This document shows positions 49,494-58,850 of a stretch of 64,000 nucleotides of DNA, piece after piece; within the stretch, counting starts at the first letter, position 1, and each line of letters starts with the position of its first letter. Source of the DNA: Arcticimaribacter sp965277835 (GTDB lineage Bacteria > Bacteroidota > Bacteroidia > Flavobacteriales > Flavobacteriaceae). A model generated the notes under the pieces. The model worked only from the letters and a program-made list of their open reading frames with translations, made no database searches and was not told where the DNA came from. The stretch covers positions 1,922,001 through 1,986,000 of the forward strand of contig OZ255841.1 of the NCBI GenBank assembly GCA_965277835.1, written 5' to 3'. A program made the translations under genes and the position numbers.

Positions 49494-50314
49494 AGAACTA
49501 AAGGTTCTTTCCTAAAACCTTCTTCTTCGTTACTTGTAATACCTAGGGATTTATAGATATATTGAAATGTGGAAAGCAATTCGGGTTTCCCATTTACCAA
49601 AGCTACATTATGTTCAAAGTGTGCACTCGGAAGCCCATCTGCAGTTAATATAGTCCATCCATCTTTTAATTGTTTAATGCGACGACTACCTTGATTAATC
49701 ATAGGCTCTATTGCTAAAACCATACCTTCTTGAAACTTTTTTCCAGAACCTTTACGCCCATAGTTAGGCACCTCAGGACCTTCGTGCATATCTGAACCTA
49801 AACCATGTCCTACTAATTCGCGAACTACACCATAACCTTCTTTTTCGGTATAATTTTGAATGGTAGAAGCTAAGTCTCCAATGCGTTTTCCTAATTGAAA
49901 TTCGGAGATACCCGTATAAAGTGCCTCTTTGGTTGTTTGTAACAACTTTGCTGTTTCAGTAGCGATTTCTCCAACGGCGAAAGTATAGGCATGATCACCA
50001 TAAAAATTATTTTTTAAAACACCGCAATCAACTGAGATAATATCGCCTTCTTCAAGTGGTTTGTTATTAGGAATACCATGAACGACTTGCGCGTTGGGGC
50101 TTACGCACAAAGTATTAGGAAAACCATAGAGTCCCAAAAAACCTGGTACACCTCCGTGATCACGAATAAAGTCTTCTGCCAAAAAGTCTAATTGCAACGT
50201 ACTTACTCCTGGTTTAATTTCAGACGCAAGCATTCCAAGAGTTTTGGACACAATTAATGCGCTTTCGCGTATTAACTCGATTTCTTCAGCAGTTTTTAAG
50301 ATAATTTTACTCAC
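49490..50314 (-). CDS. map: Methionine aminopeptidase, type I
   Basis: Removes the initiator Met from nascent proteins. The 274 residues contain the five metal ligands: Asp in SVDCGV near residue 95 and in YGDHAYTF near residue 106, His in GHGLGSDMHE near residue 169, Glu in AIEPMI near residue 203 and in HFEHNVAL near residue 235. It overlaps its neighbours by four bases on each side. Confidence 0.95.
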   Translation of the reverse strand: MSKIILKTAEEIELIRESALIVSKTLGMLASEIKPGVSTLQLDFLAEDFIRDHGGVPGFLGLYGFPNTLCVSPNAQVVHGIPNNKPLEEGDIISVDCGVLKNNFYGDHAYTFAVGEIATETAKLLQTTKEALYTGISEFQLGKRIGDLASTIQNYTEKEGYGVVRELVGHGLGSDMHEGPEVPNYGRKGSGKKFQEGMVLAIEPMINQGSRRIKQLKDGWTILTADGLPSAHFEHNVALVNGKPELLSTFQYIYKSLGITSNEEEGFRKEPLVL

Positions 50315-50874
50315 TGTGCATATGCATTTTTATATCCGTTCTCATCTAAAATATCTAGAATATCTTGCTCAAGTGTTTTAAGTGGAAATTCTACTATTCG
50401 ATTAATTTCTTTTCCATTTTTAGAAAAAATTAAGGTAGGCACATTGATAAGATTATAATTTTCATCTAAATCGGCAGGCACAATTTTATTGTCATTGACA
50501 GCAATAATTTTAATATTTTCGATTTCATAGCCTGCGTTATCAAGTATTTTAATCATTGCAGGAACTTCACGTTGACTGTCTGTACACCAAGTTCCCATTA
50601 AAAGTGTAATTGAAGTTCCTTTGAGTTTGGGTTCTATTTCTTTTAATAGTAAAGCGTTTGGTTTATAAAAGTCATATTCTTTTGAATACCACGGAGCAAA
50701 GAAATCAATTTGTGGGATAGATACTTTTCCTAAAAGAATTTTTTCTCCTTCTATGCTAGTGCCTATTAATGAGTCAGGAATTTTTTCAACAACAACTTTT
50801 TTAGCAGTTTTTTTAGTACTACCACCGCAGCTAGCGATAAATAGTGAAATTAATATGATTGAAATCTTTTTCAT
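50311..50874 (-). CDS. Thioredoxin-like lipoprotein
   Basis: A 187-residue exported protein. The lipobox (FIASC, Cys16) predicts a lipid anchor. The thioredoxin-like fold shows LLMGTWCTDSQREVPAMIKIL near residue 92: the active site has a single Cys (WCTDS) instead of CxxC, which argues against a classical disulfide exchanger. It could be a one-Cys thiol-binding protein. Its overlap with gpmI and map suggests expression with core genes rather than a defined pathway. Confidence 0.8.
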   Translation of the reverse strand: MKKISIILISLFIASCGGSTKKTAKKVVVEKIPDSLIGTSIEGEKILLGKVSIPQIDFFAPWYSKEYDFYKPNALLLKEIEPKLKGTSITLLMGTWCTDSQREVPAMIKILDNAGYEIENIKIIAVNDNKIVPADLDENYNLINVPTLIFSKNGKEINRIVEFPLKTLEQDILDILDENGYKNAYAQ

Positions 50875-52391
50875 AGTAATAAAGACTTTTGGGTCATTTT
50901 TTTTGGTTGCTCTATATCCATTAAATCGAGTATGGTGGGGGCAAGGTCTCCAAGTACACCCGAAGCAATGCTTCTTTTTTGGTTATCTACTAAAATAATT
51001 GGAACAGGATTTGTTGTGTGTGCAGTATTTGGGCTTCCGTCTGGATTAACCATAGTTTCACAATTCCCATGGTCAGCAATTACAAGTGTTGTATAATTTT
51101 GTTCTAAGGCAACTTTAATAATTGATTGCGCACAACTATCTACTGTCTCACAGGCTTTTATTGCCGCATTTAAATCTCCAGTATGCCCTACCATATCGGG
51201 GTTTGCAAAATTTAAGCAAATAAAATCTGCTGTTTCTTTTTGAATTTCTGGAATAATTGCATCTCGAATTTCATAGGCACTCATTTCGGGTTGTAAATCG
51301 TAGGTAGCTACTTTGGGCGAAGGACACAAAATACGTTTCTCTCCAACGAAAGGCTCTTCTCTTCCACCATTAAAAAAGAAGGTTACATGTGGGTATTTCT
51401 CTGTTTCGGCAATCCGTATTTGAGTTTTTCCTGCAACCGATAGAACTTCTCCCAAAGTATCTTGAATATTTTCTTTATCAAAAATGACGTTTACGTTTTT
51501 GAATGTATTATCATAATTGGTTAAAGTAACATAGTGTAATTTCAAAGGGGTCATATCCTGATTCTCAAAAGGTTTTTGAGAAAGAGTTTGCGTTAATTCT
51601 CGTCCTCTATCCGTTCTAAAGTTGAAGAAAATAACAACGTCGTCATCTCCTAGAGGTGCTAGTGGTTCTTGTTTTTCGTTTTTTGCAATGAGAGGCTCAA
51701 TAAATTCATCTGTAATTTTTTGATTATACGACTGTTGAATTGACCCTGCAAAATCATCTGTTAAAGTTCCTTTACCTTTAACTATAGCATTATAAGCTTT
51801 TTGAACACGTTCCCATCGTTCGTCTCTATCCATTGCATAATAACGACCTATCACAGAAGCAATTTTCCCTGTAGATGATTGCATTGTCGCTTCTATATCT
51901 TCAATAAATTTTTTGCCCGATTGCGGATCAACATCTCTACCGTCTGTAAATGCATGTAAAAACACATCGTCCACTTTTTCGTCAGCTAAAATTCTAAGCA
52001 ATGCTTTAAGGTGATCAATATGCGAATGAACTCCTCCATCTGAAACTAGTCCCATTAAGTGAATTTTCTTTTTCTCCGCTTTTGCGTATGCTATAGCATT
52101 TTTTAAAACGAGCTCATCTTTTAGGGTGTTTTGTTCTACTGCTAAATTTATTTTCATCAAATCTTGATAAACAATTCTTCCTGCACCGAGGTTTACATGA
52201 CCAACTTCACTATTACCCATTTGCCCTTCGGGAAGCCCTACATGAATCCCGTCTGTTCTGAGATTACTGTGCGAATAGTTTTTATATAGACTATCAATAA
52301 AAGGAGTATTTGCTTGGTCAACAGCAGACACAGAGGGATTTGGAGATTTACCCCATCCGTCAAGTATCATTAGAATTGTTTTTTGGGACAT
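50871..52391 (-). CDS. gpmI: 2,3-bisphosphoglycerate-independent phosphoglycerate mutase
   Basis: Interconverts 3- and 2-phosphoglycerate in glycolysis; Mn-dependent. It is 506 residues from the ATG at 52391 (a longer reading from 52439 is rejected because TILMILDGWG, the N-terminal metal ligand motif, should be near the start). The phosphoserine site lies in QMGNSEVGHVNLGAGR near residue 60; VVIFFNFRTDRGRELTQ near residue 260 and IADHGNCE near residue 441 hold further ligands. It heads the gpmI-thioredoxin-map-methyltransferase run, each gene overlapping the next by four bases. Confidence 0.95.
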   Translation of the reverse strand: MSQKTILMILDGWGKSPNPSVSAVDQANTPFIDSLYKNYSHSNLRTDGIHVGLPEGQMGNSEVGHVNLGAGRIVYQDLMKINLAVEQNTLKDELVLKNAIAYAKAEKKKIHLMGLVSDGGVHSHIDHLKALLRILADEKVDDVFLHAFTDGRDVDPQSGKKFIEDIEATMQSSTGKIASVIGRYYAMDRDERWERVQKAYNAIVKGKGTLTDDFAGSIQQSYNQKITDEFIEPLIAKNEKQEPLAPLGDDDVVIFFNFRTDRGRELTQTLSQKPFENQDMTPLKLHYVTLTNYDNTFKNVNVIFDKENIQDTLGEVLSVAGKTQIRIAETEKYPHVTFFFNGGREEPFVGEKRILCPSPKVATYDLQPEMSAYEIRDAIIPEIQKETADFICLNFANPDMVGHTGDLNAAIKACETVDSCAQSIIKVALEQNYTTLVIADHGNCETMVNPDGSPNTAHTTNPVPIILVDNQKRSIASGVLGDLAPTILDLMDIEQPKKMTQKSLLL

Positions 52392-52404
52392 AAATATTTT
52401 TTTG

Positions 52405-52412
52405 CAAATATA
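52405..52412 (-). promoter_or_regulatory. -7 promoter element of the gpmI operon
   Basis: The minus strand reads TATATTTG followed by C, an exact TAnnTTTG match, 13 bases before the gpmI ATG. No matching -33 TTTG at 19 bases. Confidence 0.5.
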
Positions 52413-52481
52413 ACAAATCCCAACATCACATTGTTGCATTAAAAATTCTTAACCTATCTTTAAACTTTCAAAAACATTTAA

Positions 52482-53417
52482 TTGAATAAAGGAATTGTTT
52501 ATCGCTCAACAGGTAGCAACTATTTGGTTAAGAGTGTTGACGGGAAATTTTATACGTGTCGTATAAAAGGCAAGTTTAGGATACAGGGGATTAAAAGCAC
52601 AAACCCTATTGCGGTTGGCGACCGTGTAGATTTTGAATTTGTCAAGAAAGATGATGATTATCAAGGAATTATTAATTCGATTGGCACTCGTGATAATTAT
52701 ATAATTCGTCGGTCGGTTAATTTATCTAAGCAAACTCATATAATAGCTTCTAATATCGATCAAGTTTTTTTGATGATTACACTTAATAACCCTCCTACTT
52801 TTTTTGCTTTTATTGACCGTTTTTTAGTTACCGCAGAAGCATATCATATTCCAGCAATCTTATTGTTTAATAAAATGGATGTGTATTCTAGCGAAGAAAA
52901 ACGTGAAATTGAAGCAATGCAAAACATCTATGAAAAAATAGGGTATCCATGCCATCAAATTTCGAGCTTTAATGATAGTGATGTTAAATTAGTTTTTGAA
53001 ATTATGCAAAACAAAACCTCAATGTTTGTAGGGCGTAGCGGGGTTGGTAAATCGACATTACTAAATTCGATATCACCCACTTTAGACCTAAAAACTGCAG
53101 TTATATCTGAACAGCACCAACAGGGACAACACACAACCACTTATGCCGAAATGTTTGATTTAGGAGAGAACACACGAATAATCGACACCCCTGGGGTTAA
53201 GAGCTTTGGTATTGTTGATGTAAATATTGAAGAGTTAAGCGGTTATTTTCCTGAATTTTTGAAAGCTAAACCTTTTTGTAAATTTAATAACTGTTTACAC
53301 ATAGATGAACCTAATTGTGCTGTAAAAGAAGGTGTTGATAACGGGACTATTGCAGGCTCTCGATATAGAAGTTATCAGCAGCTTTTAGAAGAAGACACCA
53401 CTTATAGAAGAAATTAA
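52482..53417 (+). CDS. rsgA: Ribosome small-subunit-dependent GTPase RsgA
   Basis: Circularly permuted GTPase that checks late 30S maturation. The 311 residues start with TTG at 52482; no ATG is available nearby. An OB domain (about 5-75) is followed by G4 LFNKMD near residue 126, G1 GRSGVGKST near residue 186 and G3 DTPGVKSFG near residue 233: the G4-G1-G3 order is diagnostic. The zinc knuckle is CKFNNCLHIDEPNC near residue 266. Confidence 0.95.
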   Translation: MNKGIVYRSTGSNYLVKSVDGKFYTCRIKGKFRIQGIKSTNPIAVGDRVDFEFVKKDDDYQGIINSIGTRDNYIIRRSVNLSKQTHIIASNIDQVFLMITLNNPPTFFAFIDRFLVTAEAYHIPAILLFNKMDVYSSEEKREIEAMQNIYEKIGYPCHQISSFNDSDVKLVFEIMQNKTSMFVGRSGVGKSTLLNSISPTLDLKTAVISEQHQQGQHTTTYAEMFDLGENTRIIDTPGVKSFGIVDVNIEELSGYFPEFLKAKPFCKFNNCLHIDEPNCAVKEGVDNGTIAGSRYRSYQQLLEEDTTYRRN

Positions 53418-53419
53418 AT

Positions 53420-53872
53420 ATGCGTGTAGTTGTTCAGCGAGTTAAAAACGCTAAGGTAGAGGTAGATAACCAAGTAGTAGGTTCTATTGATATGGGACTA
53501 TTAGTTTTACTTGGAATCGAAACAGCCGATACTATTGAAGATGTATTATGGTTAGTTAAAAAAGTTACTCAACTACGTGTTTTTAATGATTTGAGCGGGG
53601 TAATGAATCAGTCACTGTTGGATATTGACGGTGAGCTACTTGTTATTAGTCAATTTACACTAATGGCAGCGACAAAAAAAGGTAACCGCCCTTCGTATAT
53701 TCGAGCGGCAAAGCACGAACAAGCCATACCTTTGTACGAGGCTTTTGTTAAAGAAGCCCAAGCCGTTTTAAAGAAAAAAATTGCTACAGGTATATTTGGT
53801 GCAGATATGCAAGTCACGTTGTGTAATGACGGACCAGTTACATTACAACTCGACTCTAAGAATAGGGAATAG
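53420..53872 (+). CDS. dtd: D-aminoacyl-tRNA deacylase
   Basis: Removes D-amino acids from tRNA. The 150 residues show SQFTLMAATKKGNRPSY near residue 75, with the substrate-site Ser-Gln-Phe-Thr, and NDGPVT near residue 138 that holds the Gly-cisPro motif. It begins three bases after rsgA, so the two share a transcript. Confidence 0.96.
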   Translation: MRVVVQRVKNAKVEVDNQVVGSIDMGLLVLLGIETADTIEDVLWLVKKVTQLRVFNDLSGVMNQSLLDIDGELLVISQFTLMAATKKGNRPSYIRAAKHEQAIPLYEAFVKEAQAVLKKKIATGIFGADMQVTLCNDGPVTLQLDSKNRE

Positions 53873-53976
53873 AATAGTGTATGAGTAGTAAGTTAGATAA
53901 TAAATTATCAGTTTATAAATGAACTTTATTTTAGTACTCAATTCGTTATTTGTTACATACAATGTTTGATACTGAT

Positions 53977-54822
53977 TCATTTTACAAAAATCGTCGTATT
54001 ATTATCATCACACCAATTTTTTAACTCTATATATAAATTTGTTGTTTTTAGCTGTTCAAGATTAAACAACATTCTTAAAGAACTCTCGATATTCTTATTT
54101 GAAAAGTCTTTAACTTTTAAAATACTTCTAAAATAGTTTGCAAATGTTTTTGCTAAGTCATGACCATTAGTTAATTGCAACATATCAGGATTTAAAGCCT
54201 GTAATTCGTCTATTTTTCTTTTAATAGTATCTATGTCTTTTATATGAGCGTTTTGAGATTTTGATAAAACTCTCTTAAGATAACTATCAAAATCTATATT
54301 TAGGTTAGTAAAACAAACTAAATTATCAAAACCAGGGCTAAATATGAGTTTTAGGTTTTCTCTACTATTTAACCATTTTAAATAACTAATCATCTTAATC
54401 GATTCTATAATATTATTTCGCAAATCAAGATGTTCATTTTTGGGTTTATCACTAAATTCAGAAACAAATGCGTTTAAAACACCCTCATCTGATAAAATAG
54501 TAGTTTCAATATCGTGCTTGTCAGTTAGAAAAATATTCTTTTGGATATAATCATCATTGCTTAACTTTAGGAAATCAGCATCTCTAATACCAAGGATTAA
54601 TGAATGAGTTTCGACTAAAGTATCTACACATTTTTCAAGACTCTTATTACCTCCAGGTACACTTTCTATTTTACACTTTTCTCTATCGAAAAACTTTCTA
54701 AAGAATTTAATATCACTATCTCCTTCAACTAAAATAAAATTAATATCTAAACTCTTTGGGTGAGGTATATCAAGTTTTAGCTCGTTTAGTTTCTCTTGAT
54801 AGAGAACATCTTGCTTATTCAT
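53977..54822 (-). CDS. DUF4435 (TOPRIM-like) protein, PARIS AriB-like effector
   Basis: A 281-residue protein. VEGDSDIKFFRKFF at residues 32-45 (Glu33), ILGIRDADF near residue 76 (Asp81, Asp83) and FLTDKHDIET near residue 98 form the acidic set of a DUF4435 TOPRIM-like nuclease. The rest is helical. In the PARIS anti-phage system a DUF4435 nuclease (AriB) is held by an ABC-type ATPase (AriA) and released when a phage inhibitor is sensed; the released nuclease is reported to cut tRNA. The upstream gene is just such an ATPase and overlaps by four bases, which supports this. Identification is from memory of the family. Confidence 0.8.
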   Translation of the reverse strand: MNKQDVLYQEKLNELKLDIPHPKSLDINFILVEGDSDIKFFRKFFDREKCKIESVPGGNKSLEKCVDTLVETHSLILGIRDADFLKLSNDDYIQKNIFLTDKHDIETTILSDEGVLNAFVSEFSDKPKNEHLDLRNNIIESIKMISYLKWLNSRENLKLIFSPGFDNLVCFTNLNIDFDSYLKRVLSKSQNAHIKDIDTIKRKIDELQALNPDMLQLTNGHDLAKTFANYFRSILKVKDFSNKNIESSLRMLFNLEQLKTTNLYIELKNWCDDNNTTIFVK

Positions 54823-56150
54823 TTAATTTTATGTTCAAGGTTATAAACTAAATCCCATCTATCATTAATTATTGAAGGCGAGTGAGTAGCAATTAAAACT
54901 TGAAACCCTTGAATTTTAATGACACTTAATAAATCAGATAAAAATTCTTTTTGCCACGTTATATGTAGAGAAATTTCTGGTTCATCTATTAATACTAAGA
55001 TACCTGGTTTTGTTTTAAATATCAATTCATATAATAAGACTACTTCGTGTTGTTCTCCTGATGATAATTGATTAAGTTTTAAATTTTTTCCTTTTTTTGT
55101 TTTGAAATAAAATCCTTTTTCACGGTCTATATGAATAGATTTAAATGTAAATCTTCTTTCATTTAAAACATTGGTAAATAGTTCCAGTTTTTCTAGTAAA
55201 TCATCAAATACTTTTAGCTTGTTTTCTGAATCATTTAAATAAACTAAAAGAGCCTTAGAATCATCTTTACTATAGTTTAATACTTCTTGTTTGCTTTCAT
55301 AAAGCCCTATTTCAATTAACCTTTCTTGTTTTTCTGTTATGCGGGTAAACCGATCATCGTATTCTTCTTTGAGAATCTCCCGCTTTTCATTAATTAGACG
55401 GCGAAGGTAACTACTATCTAATGTTTGTGATTTGGTATATGATTCTTGTATTTTTTCGTTTATTATCTCTTTCAAGTCGTTAGAATATGTTTGAATTGTT
55501 TCTGTCATAATATTCTGGTCACGTTCATGTCTAGGGTAGTGTCTATTGTTGTCTCGATTCACTTTTTGAAAAAGCCTCTGTTCTCGAATCAAATGAACAT
55601 CAATAGAGTCTAGAATTTTATTTGTTAATTCTTTTTTTATTTTGTAGAGTGATTTAAAAACTCTATTTGGGATTTGGTCTGAAAACTCGTTTACAGTTTC
55701 CTCTAATGAGTAGTTTTGCCCAGTTTCATGGTTCATCCATCTATTTCGACTCATTCTAGAAACAGAGATAAATTCATCTAATTCATATTCTAATCGAGAG
55801 TTTTCTTTTTCTGAATTATAGGTGTAGGTTTCAATATTTTCTCCCCCCTTTTCGAAAATAATATCTAGTCGTGTACTTATTCCTTTAGCGGATATTTCTT
55901 TTAAAATTTTAATAGAAATATTACCACTTAAATTAACCATTATCTCGTCAAAAACTAAATTTTGAAAAAAGAAAAATCTTCGATTAAATAAATTAAATAA
56001 TATGTTCAATACTTGCGTTTTTCCAAAACCATTTGGACCAGTAATGATAAGTACATTCTCATCTTTTGGGTATTTAATATTATAATTAAATATTTCAAAT
56101 AGATTCTTAATCTCTACTGATTTAATAGTCTGTGATTTTTTATTTTTCAT
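54819..56150 (-). CDS. ABC-type AAA ATPase, PARIS AriA-like sensor
   Basis: A 443-residue ATPase of the OLD/RecF-like class. Walker A GPNGFGKT at residues 38-45, a long charged coiled-coil insertion (about 160-330), signature LSSGEQ at 362-367, Walker B ILVLIDEPE at 384-392 and H-loop ATHS at 421-424 are intact, so ATP hydrolysis and head-dimer formation are expected. No TOPRIM domain is fused, which rules out a one-piece OLD nuclease; that part is the next gene. With the DUF4435 partner it matches PARIS. It could also be another ATPase-nuclease defence pair, but DUF4435 makes PARIS the best reading. It lies between dtd and murB, both core genes. Confidence 0.82.
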   Translation of the reverse strand: MKNKKSQTIKSVEIKNLFEIFNYNIKYPKDENVLIITGPNGFGKTQVLNILFNLFNRRFFFFQNLVFDEIMVNLSGNISIKILKEISAKGISTRLDIIFEKGGENIETYTYNSEKENSRLEYELDEFISVSRMSRNRWMNHETGQNYSLEETVNEFSDQIPNRVFKSLYKIKKELTNKILDSIDVHLIREQRLFQKVNRDNNRHYPRHERDQNIMTETIQTYSNDLKEIINEKIQESYTKSQTLDSSYLRRLINEKREILKEEYDDRFTRITEKQERLIEIGLYESKQEVLNYSKDDSKALLVYLNDSENKLKVFDDLLEKLELFTNVLNERRFTFKSIHIDREKGFYFKTKKGKNLKLNQLSSGEQHEVVLLYELIFKTKPGILVLIDEPEISLHITWQKEFLSDLLSVIKIQGFQVLIATHSPSIINDRWDLVYNLEHKIK

Positions 56151-56270
56151 TAGTTTAATTTTTTTACTTGTGATTAACTAGTATATATAGTTGCATTTAT
56201 TTTAGCTATTTGATTAATAGTGTTTTGACCATCAATGATTAGGTTTTAATATTTTGTATTTTATGTAAAG

Positions 56271-57278
56271 TTAAACCACATTCACTTCTATTTCTAGGCT
56301 AATATTAAATGTGTCAAACACATCTTTTTGTATTTTTTTGGCGAGTGTTAAAATTTCAGTTCCACTAGCATTACCGTGGTTAACCAAAACAAGAGCTTGA
56401 TGCTGGTGTACTCCAGCGTCTTTATTTCTATACCCTTTGTAGCCCAAGGTTTCGATAATCCAAGCTGCAGGCACTTTTATTTTGTCTTCCTCGGTTTTAT
56501 AATGTGGCATTTTTGGGTGTTTTTCCAAAAGCTTTTGGTAGTGTTGTTTAGTAATTATAGGGTTTTTGAAAAAACTTCCGCTGTTGCCAATTTTTTTTGG
56601 GTCGGGGAGCTTATTCTCCCTAATGGCTATAACAGTTTGTGCAATTGTCTGAGGCGTTACGGTTTGAGTACCTAGTTTTTCTTGAATAGCGCCGTATGTA
56701 GTTTTGAGAATATGATTGTTTCTTGTCAAGCGAAATTGAACCGAAGTTATTATATGTTGGTTTTTTAGTTCTGTCTTAAAAATAGATGATCTATATCCAA
56801 AATTAACTTGGTTCAAATTAAAGACATAGGGTTTGGCTTCTTTTCGGTCTAATGTTTTGCAACAGACAAAAGAATCCTTTAGTTCTACTCCATACGCTCC
56901 AATATTCTGTATAGGTGCAGCACCTACGTTACCAGGGATTAAGGCTAAGTTTTCTAACCCTCCATACCCTTTACTAAGTGTCCAAAGCACAAAGTCATGC
57001 CAGTTTTCACCAGCCATAGCTTCTACAATAACACTATCCTCGGTTTCTTCTATAATAGATATACCTTTAATGTTTATATGAATACACAGCTCTCTAAGGT
57101 TTTGTGTTAAGAGTAAATTACTTCCTCCTCCTAATATAAAAGTATGTTCAAAATTAGAATTGAGCAAGGCTTTTTGGAGTTCTTCAATAGTGTTTACACT
57201 TATAAAAGAATCAGAAAAACATTCAACCCCAAAAGTGTTATAATTTTTTAAAGACTTATTTTTTTCTATGGTTTTCAA
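56271..57278 (-). CDS. murB: UDP-N-acetylenolpyruvoylglucosamine reductase
   Basis: FAD enzyme that makes UDP-N-acetylmuramate for peptidoglycan. The 335 residues are of the E. coli (type I) kind. LGGGSNLLLTQ near residue 49, GYGGLENLALIPGNVGAAPIQNIGAYG near residue 104 and the active-site Ser in GNSGSFFKNP near residue 232 are visible. Upstream (57279-57497) is a 219-base AT-rich gap with no gene seen. Confidence 0.96.
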   Translation of the reverse strand: MKTIEKNKSLKNYNTFGVECFSDSFISVNTIEELQKALLNSNFEHTFILGGGSNLLLTQNLRELCIHINIKGISIIEETEDSVIVEAMAGENWHDFVLWTLSKGYGGLENLALIPGNVGAAPIQNIGAYGVELKDSFVCCKTLDRKEAKPYVFNLNQVNFGYRSSIFKTELKNQHIITSVQFRLTRNNHILKTTYGAIQEKLGTQTVTPQTIAQTVIAIRENKLPDPKKIGNSGSFFKNPIITKQHYQKLLEKHPKMPHYKTEEDKIKVPAAWIIETLGYKGYRNKDAGVHQHQALVLVNHGNASGTEILTLAKKIQKDVFDTFNISLEIEVNVV

Positions 57279-57497
57279 AGAAAATATTTTTGATTTCTAC
57301 AAGATAGAAAACTCAAATTGATTGAAGTAGCTACTAGTGTATTTTTTGAAACGTATGTTATTATTCTTAACAAAATACCCTTAAAGTATGGTTAAAATAT
57401 ACTAAATACTTTGGCTAACTTTAAAGAGAATATTATCTTTTCATAATGTATTTTGTTGAAAACAAAACGCATTAATATAAAATATACTACTATTTAT

Positions 57498-58850
57498 ATG
57501 AAGCAACCTTCGAGGCTTAATTATATTATAATACTGTGTTTTTTTTGTTCATCTATTTTGGCACAAAGTAGTTTTGTGTTTCCCCAAGGGTTTAAGAAAC
57601 GAGCTTTTACTTTTGAATTGATAAATAATTTGATAGTAGTACCTGTTAAAATTAATGGACAACCGTTTAACTTTTTATTAGACTCCGGGGTTCAAAAAAC
57701 TATTTTGTTTAATAATGATTTAATATCAGTACTCAAACTTAAAAATAAAACAACAGTTAATCTTAGAGGTTTTTCAGATTCGGGACCGATTAAAGCATAC
57801 AAAGTACAAGCGGATATTTTTGAGCTAGATAAACTAAAAAGTTTTAATCATGATATTCTATTACTTGCAGAGGAGAATTTAAAATTTAGCCAACGAATGG
57901 GCTTTCAAATAGATGGTATCTTGGGTAGTTCGCTTTTTAAAGACTTTAAGATAACCGTAAATTATATAACCCAAAGATTACGAATTGAGCCTTCAAGTTT
58001 AGAACCAGAGATAGAAGATTGCAAGCGATGTATAACGCTGCCTATTATTTTTAGAAACAGTAAGCCTCTTGTAGAAGCAACTATAGTTCAGAATAATGAT
58101 AAACCAATAACAGGTTTTTTTTTAATAGATAGTGGCTCTAGCGATGCTCTTTGGTTATTCGACCACAACATAAATGTTGAAAAACCAGATTCTAAATTTC
58201 TTTTTTCTGACTTTTTAGGTACTGGGATTAATGGAGATATTTTTGGGGATAGGGGTAAGGTTAAAAAAATTCAATTAGGCGATTTTTCTCTAGACCAAGT
58301 TAAGGTTGCTTTTCCTGATAGTATTGGTTATAGTAAAGTTACGGTGTCGGGTAATCGTGTTGGCAGTATAGGAGGGGAGTTGTTAAGTCGTTTTAAAATA
58401 GTTTTTGATTATCCGAATAGGCAAATAACCTTTAAAAGGACTTCAAAATCTTTTACCCCTTTCTATTATAATTTGAGCGGTATTGAATTACAGTATAATG
58501 GAGAAAGCTTAGTAAAAGAGAAAATCACTGGGCTTCAATCACCCGATATGCATGAAAGAGATGGGCAAAGTCAGAATAGCGGTATAAAAATTTATTTAGC
58601 TCAAGTGTATCGCCTACGGTTTGCTCCTATTATTGAAATTGCTAATCTCCGTGAAAATTCCCCTGCAGCTATATCAGGAGTGAAGAAAGGCGATATTATT
58701 TCGCGTATTAATGGCAAAGGAATTACTGATTTAACCTTAAGAGAGATAATCCAAAAACTTCAAAAAAGACCAGGGGCAAAAGTTAAGTTAGAGGTTATTC
58801 GAGATGATGTAAAACTCACTTTCAAGTTTGTTTTAGAACCCCTTCTATGA
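57498..58850 (+). CDS. Retropepsin-like aspartyl protease with C-terminal PDZ domain
   Basis: A 450-residue exported protein from the ATG at 57498 (a TTG reading from 57453 is rejected). A signal peptide covers residues 1-23. Two aspartyl-protease lobes carry FLLDSGVQKTI near residue 58 and FLIDSGSSDALW near residue 210, each with the DSG catalytic triplet. A PDZ domain occupies about 370-450 (NSPAAISGVKKGDIISRINGKGI). It may process or sense envelope proteins. Its end overlaps the convergent DUF1573 gene by six bases. Confidence 0.88.
   Translation: MKQPSRLNYIIILCFFCSSILAQSSFVFPQGFKKRAFTFELINNLIVVPVKINGQPFNFLLDSGVQKTILFNNDLISVLKLKNKTTVNLRGFSDSGPIKAYKVQADIFELDKLKSFNHDILLLAEENLKFSQRMGFQIDGILGSSLFKDFKITVNYITQRLRIEPSSLEPEIEDCKRCITLPIIFRNSKPLVEATIVQNNDKPITGFFLIDSGSSDALWLFDHNINVEKPDSKFLFSDFLGTGINGDIFGDRGKVKKIQLGDFSLDQVKVAFPDSIGYSKVTVSGNRVGSIGGELLSRFKIVFDYPNRQITFKRTSKSFTPFYYNLSGIELQYNGESLVKEKITGLQSPDMHERDGQSQNSGIKIYLAQVYRLRFAPIIEIANLRENSPAAISGVKKGDIISRINGKGITDLTLREIIQKLQKRPGAKVKLEVIRDDVKLTFKFVLEPLL

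Noticed and set aside
56176..56192. AACTA and TAGTT inverted repeat upstream of the PARIS-like ATPase
   Set aside because: Five-base arms around an alternating AT core are expected by chance here, and no TAnnTTTG promoter was found next to it.
57279..57497. 219-base gap before the retropepsin/PDZ gene as a site for a small RNA or short gene
   Set aside because: No ORF with convincing start, no hairpin with T-tract and no exact promoter match were seen; it looks like AT-rich spacer.
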